From Ornithodoros turicata (lineage: Eukaryota > Arthropoda > Arachnida > Ixodida > Argasidae), in contig NC_088201.1 of NCBI RefSeq assembly GCF_037126465.1, forward strand, positions 131,654,052-131,718,051: 64,000 nucleotides of DNA. Direction: 5' to 3'. The translations under genes and the position numbers were made by a program. Every line of letters begins with the position of its first letter. Position 1 is the first letter of the stretch. The notes beneath the pieces are model-generated. The model was not told the DNA's origin and ran no database searches. It worked only from the letters and a program-made list of their open reading frames with translations. Below are positions 23,286 to 33,200 of this stretch, one piece after another.

Positions 23286-26200
23286 ATGCCGGCCAATTGT
23301 GTATCGCCTGGCTGCACAAATTACTATGTCAAAGGAAAGGGGGTCCGGCTGTTCAGGTTTCCATCGAAGAGATTATACCCAGAGAAGCGGGAAGCATGGA
23401 TCCGCGCTGTGAAAAGACTCGGGAAAGACGGAAAGCCTTGGAGGCCAACAACACACTCGAGAATATGCCATGCACATTTCGTTACTGGTGAGGTCACGTT
23501 CAAGTCTAAGCAAACATTTTCGATGGCTCACATCTTCCTTTTTGGCGCATTAAAGGTGAACCAAACATGGACAAAAGCCACGTGGATTATTTGCCGACCG
23601 TCTTCAAGCACCGAAAGCCGGCCAACAGAGTAGGTTTGGATAGATACCACCGCCTAAAGAGAAGGACAGCAGTTAAAGGTATTTCATTCATGGTGTAAGT
23701 CGTGGGAAAGTGCTCAGGAAAGTGGCCGTCACGAATAATTTCAAAAACCGCATAAGAAATGTCGCCACCGCAACTTTGTACAGTGTAAACAGAAAAAGAA
23801 GTGACGCACGCGTTGGCAGCTTGTTACTGCGCGTGAAGACTGAATTCAGGCATACACCAATAAGTCGTTCAGTGCGTACCATGGCTAGAACATTTGGTCC
23901 TGTGTTCTGCACAATGTACAGGTATATATATGTTGGCTGACTTCAGCTGGAAGCGAAGGCGCGAATTTGTATGTTGAAAGTTCGTCCAATTGCTACACAA
24001 TCAGCACAGTGCTCCCCCCCCCCCCTCCAAAGGGTTCGTGTAAAGCGGCAGTTTAAGAGGGCTGCTTTCCTGTGTTCCTATGCCAATAAAGTATGATTTT
24101 TGTTGTCCAAATAACTCTGAGGACTACAATAAGGCCCAAAGACAGTAGGCTGAAAGTTTTATCTCCATACGTCTAGGTCCTGCTTTTATATGATTACTCT
24201 TCAAAAATTTGGGCGCATTCCCCCAGCATACCCTACCTGGTTAAACACGACAAAGGCCCGGTTTTACCAACCTCAGTTAACTTTAACCGCAATCAAAGAC
24301 CCTTTAAGCTCGGTTGAACCTAAAGTTAGCCGTCAACCTCTTTTCAGTGACGTAACGAGAGTTCCAGGCATGTTAGCCAGTGGTGGCAGAAGAGAGTTGG
24401 GATAATTTGAAGTTGAGAGACTCTTGATCTCGGTTCATTTAATGATGGTGAAACTAGCCCTGTGTCAGAAACCTATATCCAGTTGCTCTTTTTTTTTATG
24501 GTTGTTACCTTACTCGAGCCTTTTCTTTCAGCCCTAAACAAAACACTGCTCAACCGCCAAAAAGGACCTGCAAGTAGCGTAAGTCCAGTGTCACCTGAGC
24601 ACACAAGGGACACGAAGTGGACAGAACCAGTGATACTTGCACCTGAATCAGGTAAGTGTGTACCAGAGGTGGGGAAATTACTTTTATTTTGTAATGCATT
24701 ACCATTACTCATTACTTGTATAAAAAAACTAATGCATTACGCTAGTCATTACTTTTTCGATGTTAGTAATGCATTAGTAATGCCATTACTTTAACGAAGT
24801 AATGGCATTACTTTGGCATTACATTTACATTTTAGGGCATAAGCCTCAAAGATGCTATGCATAAGTTTTCCTCCTCGCTTTTTTGTTATAGGCAATAGCC
24901 ACCCGAGTATCCCCCAAATCGGTGCTACTAAATCCCAACAGAAGCGAGGCTGATTGATAAGATTTATTGCAGCATAGTAGGAGTTAACGCTCAAAGTTGT
25001 CATCCGCTAGCCTTGCCCGCTTCGGCTACAGGACATCTTTTGCCGTACTGAACACTCGTTCACCGGAGGGAATGACTGAATTTCTGTGTTGTATTGCATG
25101 AATAGTCTCTTCATTTTCGGGAACCCATCTAGCGATTCCAGGCTGCGATCCTTATAGCTTGCACCGAACTTTAAAATGTCTCCCATCCCAACTAATTGGC
25201 TCGATATACGCACTAAATTCGACCTACGAATGGGACAAGTCTTCACCCGCCGGCTCCATGTTGCCTTTTCGCTATGCCCAGCCCTAAAATTCTGTCCTTG
25301 CAGAAAAACGACCTCTGACAGCACAAGAGAAACTAACACTGTACCATACCAAAACAGCGAATCACTAGTGCAATTGTCACTTGTTACCCTAATAGAGGCT
25401 ATGTTTCTTTTTCGTTGATTATCCTCTACTCCAAATGCGTACAGGAGAAAATCGGTGATACCATCATGGACACTTGTGACACACACCGCCGACTGTTGAA
25501 CTGGGCCCTTCTCTTTCTTTGTTGCCCTGAAACCTGGATGTGTTCCCAATCTTCATGTGGCGCAATGAACATTCGACAAAAGTAATGAGTAATGCCACCC
25601 TGCATTACCCAGTCGAAATGTAATGCATTACCATTACTTGCTGGCAAAATGTAATTCATTACCATTACTCATTACTCAAAAGTAATGCATTACCGGTAAT
25701 GCATTACTTTGTAATGCATTGCTCCCCACCTCTGGTGTGTACTACAAACTATATTGCCCCGAAGACCCATCTCTTCTCCGTTCAACGTCATTGTTTAACT
25801 CACACATCACAAACATGCTGAGTTTATCAGTCATGGCAGGGGCAGGCACTATATGTTAAAATATCCATGAGCATATCTTAGCTTTTGTATCATCATTACA
25901 GCTGCTACATGTTGCCTTTTTTTCCTTAGACCCTGCACAAGCACCTCCGACAGACCAGTCTGTCCCATTACCACATTGTGGCAATGACACACTGACACCC
26001 GTGGTGAGTCAAGATCCTGAAGGAGACCTTCACGAAAAACTGGCACGCCTTCAGCAGCAAGTGATGCTACTCACTACACGCAACATATATCTTGAAGAGC
26101 AGTTGTGCGATGCCAAATCTCGTCTTTTAAGCATAGAGCAAATAAGAAATGATGCCGAGTGTCGGTACTACACTGGGTTGCCAAACATTGGCGTTTTTCA

Positions 26201-27044
26201 AGCTCTGTTCAATTTTTTGTCCCCCCGTGCTTCGATGATGACCTACTGGGGCAATGTGGAGAGGAATCCCAACGAGAAACGTGGACGAGTACGAGAAAGA
26301 GAACTGATGGAAGAATTTTTCATGATCCTGGTCAGACTAAGGAACGGCATGTCTGGAAAAGAGATCTCTCGAAATTTCGGGATATCTGAAGGTCATTTCA
26401 GTAAAGTATTTGCCACGTGGATAAATTTTCTTAATCACGAACTGAAGAGCATTACATCCTTCCCAACAGTTGACCAGATAAAACCACATCTGCCGAAGGC
26501 ATTTATGAAGTTTCCGAATACCAGATTGGTGCTGGATGCAACAGAAGTCAGAATTCAGAAACCGTCTTCTCTGAAAGCACAAAGACAGACATTTTCGCAC
26601 TACAAACACTATAACACGTACAAAGTTGTTATTGGATGTACCCCGGATGGTTATATAAGTTTTGTGTCGAGACTCTGGGGAGGGTCTGTATCTGATGTTC
26701 ATGTTGTTGAGAAAAGTGGATTGTTTGATCGCCTCGAACCTGGTGATGATATTATGGTAGACAAGGGTTTTACCTTCCCATGTGTTCCTCCAGGAATTGA
26801 TGTATACTATCCTCCTTTTAGGGTGAGGGGAGAAGCTCAAATGTCTCGTGAGGCAGTTCTGAGCACAAGAAGTGTGGCGAGTGCTAGAGTACATGTTGAA
26901 CGCGTGATCAGAAGAGTTAAGGCATTTCCCATTCTAGACAAGCCCTTTCCAATCAATATGGTGGATATAGCAGAGCATATATTCCATGTCTGTTGTTACC
27001 TAAGTAACTTTCGCTGTCCTTTGATTAAGGATGACACAGACTAA
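23286..27044 (+). CDS. THAP + coiled coil + DDE_Tnp_4 transposase, 519 aa, four exons
   Basis: Exons 23286-23487, 23556-23678, 24532-24651 and 25930-27044 join in phase at GT-AG introns. Exon 1 and the start of exon 2 give a THAP zinc finger: C-x5-C (NCVSPGC), C-x2-H (CHAHF) and the late YLPTVF motif, which appears only after splicing and so supports intron 1. Residues about 180-226 form a coiled coil. About 265-320 hold a helix-turn-helix of the HTH_Tnp_4 type ([20 protein letters not shown]). The DDE_Tnp_4 nuclease follows with Asp351 (LVLDATE), Asp426 (MVDKGF) and Glu472 (HVERVIRR), all intact. The protein would bind element ends through THAP and cut and join DNA in the nucleus. It is convergent with the YqaJ gene; their stops are about 80 bp apart. 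No lesion is seen, so the gene may be young or active. Confidence 0.92.
24664..25734. mobile_element. Non-autonomous hAT element inside intron 3 of the transposase gene
   Basis: Ends read CAGAGGTGGGGA inward on both sides, with subterminal TAATGCATTAC repeats. A perfect 8-bp target duplication GTGTGTAC flanks it (24656-24663 and 25735-25742). It is inserted 12 bp after the intron 3 donor without touching splice sites. The 1071-bp element retains a decayed hAT transposase C-terminus. Confidence 0.95.
24940..25549 (-). pseudogene. hAT transposase C-terminal relic
   Basis: A minus-strand frame from about 25549 ends near 25007. In a shifted frame near 25055-24965 the hAT dimerisation signature [11 protein letters not shown] is readable, followed by an in-frame stop and then [12 protein letters not shown]. 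The catalytic region is missing. It is carried inside the non-autonomous hAT in intron 3. Confidence 0.75.
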
Positions 27045-27103
27045 AATGTGAAGTTAGCACGTTGCAGAGCCTTAGCCTGATGTGCATGTGTGTGGACCTG
27101 CTC

Positions 27104-27109
27104 AATAAA
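27104..27109 (+). terminator. Polyadenylation signal of the transposase gene
   Basis: AATAAA lies 60 bp after the transposase stop codon and before the stop of the convergent YqaJ gene. Confidence 0.6.
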
Positions 27110-27125
27110 ATAGCAACATGTAACT

Positions 27126-28918
27126 TCAGCGGAGTCTCCTTATATGTATTTTGAGGTCTCCTTTTGCACTTGCTACATAATACCCTTTCACATATTTTTT
27201 GTACGAAACATAAGGTCCTAGGGTGCCCAGTCGGCGCACTCGCCTCGTCATTACCTCAGGCATGAGGGCACGCTCTGCAAAGTACAGTAATGCTGGCAGG
27301 CACCTGTCTTCCCAAAAGTCCTTATCAAAACATATTCTTTCGATGTTAATGGACCTGGCCAACTCAGGATGGTTTGTCCAAATCACAAAATCGCACCACT
27401 TGTGTCCCGTGATAGCCATTTGGCCTTGCACCTGCATGTAATAACCATGTGTCCGTTTGAGCATTATTTCATTGCCAATCACTTCACAGCAGAAGTCCTT
27501 AGATGCACAGGCTTCTAATGGTGACATGCCCTGTTTGCTGTAAGGGCATTTCACCTCGAGGAGACCTTCTTCACCGTCCACAACCACAATCCTGTCAGGT
27601 GACGCAGCTAAGAAGTTGTGCTCAGGGTGGATGTGGAGACCAGTGTCATAAATCATCACATGTTTCCCATATAGCGAGAGAATTTCCCTGTATGCCTGTA
27701 CTGCATGACCCTCGTGCTGTCTTCCATAAATTAGTGGTTTAGCTGCAACCTGTTGTCGTGGATACAGTATGTCTCTGAGCAGTTTATCCGGTTTTTCACA
27801 GTTGACAATACGCCCAAAGTTGGATGCTGTAATGCGCCCGGTCCTTTCTTTGTGCCACTTCTTATTCTCAGCCTGTCCCTTTGTCTGTTCTGTGATGTTC
27901 TCCCTCTCTTCCGTTGACATTGGGAATATACAGTTCATGTACTGCTGTACTTCATGCACAGCCCTTGCTTCCCAAAGATCTTCATCATCACCAATGATAG
28001 GTTTTGGTTTGTTTGAGCGGCTGCTTGAAGGGCTGCTATACCTGAGCCACTGCAGAGAGGGGCAGCATTCTGTAAGCTTCTCTTCCAGAGTGTTGTACTC
28101 AGGATGGGAGTACCCTTGCGCTCCGTGACATGGACTGTACGTTCTTTTCTTCACTTGTGGTGTTGGCTTGTTGACAATAAATTTTGTGAAGGTTATATCT
28201 TGCAAAGGAACAGGTGGACCACGTTCTTTGGCTGCATTGGGAATAAGATTAGTTATGTGGGAGTTCTCCTCCATTAAAACTGAACTTAATTATGTGGATC
28301 ACAAATAAAATGGTTTATGCTAGGGAGTATATCGCACAAACTCACACTTGCTGGGGATAATCCACTGACAAGGCAGATCGGTGCATGACGGTGGATTCGC
28401 AGCAAATCCATGAGCTTTCTCTGTCATATAAAATAACAGCCCCGCAACGTGGTGGCAGGTTTCACTGAGCCTGAAAAGTAACAACAATGACATACATAGG
28501 ACTCCGACCCTTGCTGTAACGCGCTTTTGCCAACGTAAAGCTATACCAGTATACAAAATTTTTCACAGATATAGAGACAGACGACTTACCCGGCAACACA
28601 AGTGCAGTGACCACCAAGGATACGATCATCGTTGCGCCGGAACCATGCCGACACAACATGTTGTCCGGCCTTCATTGATGGGGTGCAAACTCCTCTGATA
28701 AGCAACAACTCAGAATCCGCCGAAACAGTATTAATCATTACGTTCCGCACATGTCCCTCCATCATAAAGGACCAGCCGCGGTGCGCTTGTTTTACGGATG
28801 GCGTGTTGCTGTTTAAGTACTCCCACACTTGCTCTTGTCGCACACTTATGCACGCTGATAGATTGCCAGTCCATGCAGAATGCAAGAACGGAAAAGGTAT
28901 GCCGTCCTCTTCGATCAT
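27126..28918 (-). CDS. SWIM zinc finger + YqaJ nuclease accessory protein, 517 aa, three exons
   Basis: Exons 28918-28590, 28470-28352 and 28231-27126 join in phase. The SWIM finger is assembled across intron 1: C105-x-C107 in exon 1, C115-x-H117 in exon 2. The second intron appears to use a GC donor (A|GCAAGT) with a normal AG; that splice gives CQWIIPTKERG and an uninterrupted frame, whereas reading through hits a stop at 28320. Residues from about 275 form a YqaJ/lambda-exonuclease-like nuclease: Glu323 (GRQHEGHA), Asp362 (ASPDRI), Glu375-x-Lys377 (LLEVKCPY) and YYMQVQGQ, all catalytic positions intact. The upstream frame is closed by TGA near 28950, supporting the ATG at 28918. The protein probably processes DNA ends or intermediates for the neighbouring transposase. 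Its true role in transposition is inferred. Confidence 0.9.
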
Positions 28919-29290
28919 TTTGCGGTCAATCGCAGCACAGCGTCAATAAATGAAGTGAACGATACAGCTAAATGAACAGCAGGCAACGCGTGGAAATTCA
29001 CAACCGCCTACGCTCGAACCCAGACGCGACCTCATTTCCTAACAGACGGCGCCACTTCCATGGCAAAAGGTGGATGGTCACCGCGTCAGGGCACACATAA
29101 TAAGAACCCTCACTGGCCAAGGATTAGCACACACGGGGCAAGATCTCTAAATGGACTTAATGGAGTCTTCCAAGAAGGGCCAATGTCCGGGTCTAGAGTC
29201 ACTATCCGGGTAAAGTCAGAGGGACTCAGAAAATTTCCACTGAACAAGCAAGATAATGGAAAGACGAGACACATAAAGTTTGAGAGGGAG
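28919..29290. other. 5' flank of the SWIM/YqaJ gene
   Basis: This is the likely promoter of the minus-strand gene. CCTAACAGACGGCGCCAC (about 29037-29054) is a weak candidate for the inner terminal repeat of the two-gene element. No coding sequence was found. Confidence 0.35.
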
Positions 29291-29515
29291 ATCCAAAATA
29301 TGTAATTAGAGTATTGAGTAGAAAATACCATAAAATGTATTTTAAATAGAGTACAAATACACAAAACAAAAAGTATTGAGTAGAGTACCAAAATACCGCA
29401 AATTGTATTTAAAATACAGTATTTTAAATACAATACTCCAAATACGTACAAGTCTGCACTGAGGTTGTTCCTTCCTGTAAAGTAGAAACCAGTGGATGAG
29501 GAACGTGATACTTAC

Positions 29516-29610
29516 CTGTACACCCAGCCGTATCACACTGCACAGATTATTCACTGGGTAGCCCTCATGACGAAACCTGTATTGAGAGCCCACTTTTGCC
29601 TTAAAAACTG
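29516..29610 (-). other. Exon-like segment, product unknown
   Basis: An acceptor (CTATTTGTAG) and a strong donor (GTACAG|GTAAGT) bound a stretch that stays open in one frame (VFKAKVGSQYRFRHEGYP). It lies just outside the right end of the 6.7-kb unit and so would belong to the outer element. It cannot be joined in frame to the exon-like segment at 30145-30213 without another exon. Confidence 0.3.
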
Positions 29611-29619
29611 CTACAAATA

Positions 29620-30144
29620 GCACGACACGCTACAAATTATTACTATCGTAACAAGCTGACGATACAGCTCAGACACAAAGGCGTTATTCAAGTCGCGCCA
29701 CACCACCGTTACGTAGGATTCTTTGTCACAAATCAAACCAAGGCACAAAACAATACCAATACATGAAAAAAGGTGACAGTCGTGGTCTCATTACGACGTA
29801 ATACCGAACTTGTGCGCGAAGGTAATTCAAAGAAATAAATGTGGCACTTGCTTCCGCAGAGAACACCGTGTACCATGCTAGCAATGCATGCAAAAAAGCG
29901 CTCGAGTGTTCGCACATATATTGATGACAACACTACCTGTGTAGTGTAACGTGTTCTTTCAAGCATATTATGCACTCAAACTGTATTTGCCGCCGGGTAA
30001 AATGCAAGTGTGCTCGATTGAACGTCGGAAGAGCGATCAAGCAACCTGCATCCAGTGCTCGTTTTGGGCAATAAAACACTTCATAATGGTCAAGTAAATA
30101 TACAGAATGGACGCCTATTTATTCCTCGATGAAGAGTGACTCAC
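29620..30144. other. Unassigned DNA in the outer element
   Basis: Short frames only; possibly intronic sequence between the two exon-like segments. Confidence 0.3.
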
Positions 30145-30213
30145 CTGTATAAATTTAGGCCCTGTAACCTTGCCAGTACGGTTGGTACGACCGTAATTGC
30201 AAGAAGTTGCCAT
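30145..30213 (-). other. Candidate first exon next to the outer right terminus
   Basis: ATG at 30213 opens 23 codons (MATSCNYGRTNRTGKVTG...) ending at a consensus donor (ACAG|GTGAGT). Thirty bases upstream on the minus strand is a YY1-like motif. A gene fired from the terminal repeat of the outer element is plausible; the rest of it was not found. Confidence 0.35.
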
Positions 30214-30244
30214 GATCGCTGCGGCGGCTGTTGTGGGTACAGTA

Positions 30245-30256
30245 AGATGGCGGCCG
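30245..30256 (-). promoter_or_regulatory. YY1-like motif in the right outer terminus
   Basis: AAGATGGCGGCC on the plus strand is the YY1 consensus type; a partner GGCCGCCATGTTGG occurs in the left terminus (about 20288-20301). The pair suggests inward promoters in both terminal repeats. Confidence 0.35.
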
Positions 30257-33200
30257 GTTTCTTCACGCTCGCGCTCCCTATCCGCGATCCAGCCTTTTAC
30301 AATCAAGATCAGTGGTCGAACAGTGGGTTGCTTGTGGCGCCGCCGCAGTCGTGTTCGGAATAAAGAAAGAACAATATAAAACGAGCAGCTACGTTATTTT
30401 TTACGTCAGTTGAAAAGCGACAATCGCGCATGGAAACATTTGTCCTAAACCGCCTTCCAAAAACCACGTGCGAGAACGAAACTTTCATTCCGATCTAGAG
30501 GGAAAGGCAGGAGCGCGAAACGTGTCGAACAGTGGGTTGCTCGTGGCGCCGCCGCAGTCGTGTTCGGAATAAAGAAAGAACAATATAAAACGAGCAGCTA
30601 CGTTATTTTTTTTACGGCAGCTGAAAAGCGACAATCGCGCATGGAAACATTTGTCTTAAAGCGCCTTCCAAAAACCACGTGCAAGAACGAAACTTTCATA
30701 TTCCCGATCTAGAGGGAAAAGCAGGATGGCGTAATGTGTTGAATAGTGGGTTGCTTGTGGCGCCGCCGCAATCGTGTTCGGAATAAAGAAAGGACGATAT
30801 AACCCGAGCAGCTACGTTATTTGTTTAGGTTAGCTGAAAAGACACAATCGCGCATGGAAACATATGTCCGAAAGCGCATTCCAAAAAACCACGTGCAGGA
30901 ACGAAACTCTCATATTTCCGGTCTAGAGGAACAAACAGGAGGGCAAAATGTGTCGAATAGTGGATTTCTTGTGGCGCCACCGCAGTCGTGTTCAGAATAA
31001 AGAAATGAGAATATGACACGAGCAGCTACGTTATTTTTTACGTCACTTGAAAAGCGACAATCGCGCATGGAAACATTTGTCCTAAACCGCCTTCCAAAAA
31101 CCACGTGCGAGAACGAAACTTTCATTCCGATCTAGAGGGAAAGGCAGGAGTGCGAAACGTGCCGAACAGTGGGTTGCTTGTGGCGCCGCCGCAGTCGTGT
31201 TCGGAATAAAGAAATAACAATATAAAGCGAGCAGCTACGTTATTTTTTTACGGCAGCTGAAAAGCGACAATCGCACATGGAAACATTTGTCCTAAATCGC
31301 CTTCAAAAAACAACGTGCAAGAACGAAACTTTCATATTTCCGATCTAGAGGGAAAAGCAGGATGGCGCAATGTGTGGGATAGTGGGTTGCTTGTGGCGGC
31401 GCCGCAGTCGTGTTCAGAATAAAGAGAGTACAAAATAACCCGAGCAGCTACGTTATTTGTTTAGGTTAGCTGAAAAGACACAACCGCGCATGGAAACATA
31501 TGTCCGAAAGCGCATTCCAAAAAACCACGTGCAAGAACGAAACTCTCACATTTCCGGTCTAGAGGAACAAACAGGAGGGCGCAATGTGTCGAACAGTGGG
31601 TTTCTTGCGGCGCCACCGCAGTCGTGTTCAGAATAAAGAAAGGACAATATGACACGAGCAGCTACGTTATTTTTTTACGTCATCTGAAAAGCGACAATCC
31701 CGCATGGAAACATTTGTCCTAAAGCGCCTTCCAAAAACCACGTGCGAGAACGAAACTCTCATATTTCCGATCTAGGCGGAAAAACAGGAGGGCGCAATGT
31801 GTCGAATAGTGGATGGCTTGTGGCGCCGCCGCAGTCGTGTTCGGAATAAAGAAAGGACAATATAACACGCCCAGGTTTTTTACGTCAGCTGAAAAGCGAC
31901 AATCGCGCCTGGAAACATTTGTCCTAAAGCGCCTTCGAAAAACCACGTGCAAGAACAAACCTCTCATATTTCCGATCTAGAGGGAAAAAGCAGGATGGCA
32001 AAATGTGTCGAACAGTGGGTTGCTTGTGGCGCCGCCGCAGTCGTGTTCGAAATAAAGAAAGGACAATATAAAACGAGCAGCTACGTTATTTTTTTACGTC
32101 AGCTGAAAAGCGACAATCGCGCATGGAAACATTTGTCCTAAAGCGCCTTCGAAAAACCACGTGCGAGAACGAAGCTCTCATATTTCCGATCTAGAGGGAA
32201 AAGCAGGATGGCGTAATGTGTCGAATAGTGGATGGCTTGTGGCGCCGCCGCAGTCGTGTTCGGAATAGAGAAAGGACAATATAACACGCGCAGGTTTTTT
32301 ACGTCAGCTGAAAAGCGACAATCGCGCATGGAAACATTTGTCCTAACGCGCCTTCCAAAAACCACGTGCAAGAACGAAGCTCTCATATTTCCGATCTAGA
32401 GGGAAAAGCAGGATGGCAAAATGTGTCGAACAGTGGGTTGCTTGTGGCGCCACCGCAGTCGCGTTCGTCATAATGAAAGGACAATATAAAACGAGCAGCG
32501 ACGTTATTTTTTACGTCAGCTGAAAAGCGATAATCGCGCATGGAAACATTTGTCCTAAATCGCCTTCAAAAAACAACGTGCAAGAGCGAAACTTTCATAT
32601 TTCCGATCTAGAGGGAAAAGCAGGATGGCGTAATGTGTGGGATAGTGGGTTGCTTGTGGCGCCGCCGCAGTCGTGTTCGAAATAAAGAAAGGACAACATA
32701 AAACGAGCAGCTACATTATTTTTTTACGTCAGCTGAAAAGCGACAATCGCGCATGGAAACATTTGTCCTAAAGCGCCTTCGAAAAACCACGTGCGAGAAC
32801 GAAGCTCTCATATTTCCGCTCTAGAGGGAAATGCAGGATGGCGTAATGTGTCGAATAGTGGGTTGCTTGTGGCGTCACCGCAGTCGTGTTCGTCATAAAG
32901 AAAGGGCAATATAAAACGAGCAGCGACGTTATTTTTTACGTCAGCTGAGAAGCGACAATCGCGCATGGAAACATTTGTCCTAAATCGCCTTCAAAAAACC
33001 ACGTGCAAGAACAAAGCTCTCATATTTCCGATCTAGAGGGAAAAGCAGGATTGCAAAATGTGTCGAACAGTGGGTTGCTTGTGGCGCCGCCGCAGTCGTG
33101 TTCGAAATAAAGAAAGGACAATATAAAACGAGCAGCTACGTTATTTTTTTACGTCAGCTGAAAAGCGACAATCGCGCATGGAAACATTTGTCCTAAAGCG

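Larger units (their letters stand above)
22775..29456. mobile_element. 6.7-kb DNA transposon unit with hAT-like ends carrying THAP/DDE4 transposase and SWIM/YqaJ genes
   Basis: The left end reads CAGACATGTAC and the right end, inward, CAGACTTGTAC. Subterminal tracts of GTATTTAA/AAATACTT-type repeats follow on both sides. A perfect 8-bp direct repeat CACTGAGG flanks the unit (22767-22774 and 29457-29464). CAG-starting ends and 8-bp duplications are hAT hallmarks, but both internal genes belong to the PIF/Harbinger-ISL2EU-Spy group, where TA or no duplication is expected. Either a PHIS element jumped into a non-autonomous hAT, or a hAT-ended unit captured these genes. A weak inner inverted pair (GCCGTGTGATAGGA near 23024-23037 against GCCGTCTGTTAGGA inward from about 29054) may be the end of the true inner element. 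Confidence 0.8.
20217..30315. mobile_element. Large nested element bounded by inverted termini, inserted in the satellite
   Basis: The satellite stops at 20216 and resumes at 30316. The enclosed 10.1 kb begins CCACTGATCT and ends with its complement. The termini match again over AAAGGCTGGATCGCG and, further in, over GGCCGCCAT. No target duplication is visible, and about 90 bp of a satellite monomer is missing across the insertion, so a deletion or unequal exchange happened at or after insertion. Inside are PLE fragments and the 6.7-kb unit 22775-29456. Whether these outer termini belong to the THAP/YqaJ genes or to an older element that later received them is open. Confidence 0.7.

Noticed and set aside
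24190..24405. 71-codon frame in intron 2
   Set aside because: Intronic, no splice borders in frame and no recognisable similarity.
26337..26894. 185-codon minus-strand frame
   Set aside because: It lies entirely antisense to the transposase DDE domain and resembles nothing.
27126..28274. YqaJ 'viral recombinase' as a sign of phage or virus DNA
   Set aside because: The domain is spliced to a SWIM finger and sits beside a THAP/DDE4 transposase; such YqaJ genes are common in eukaryotic transposons.
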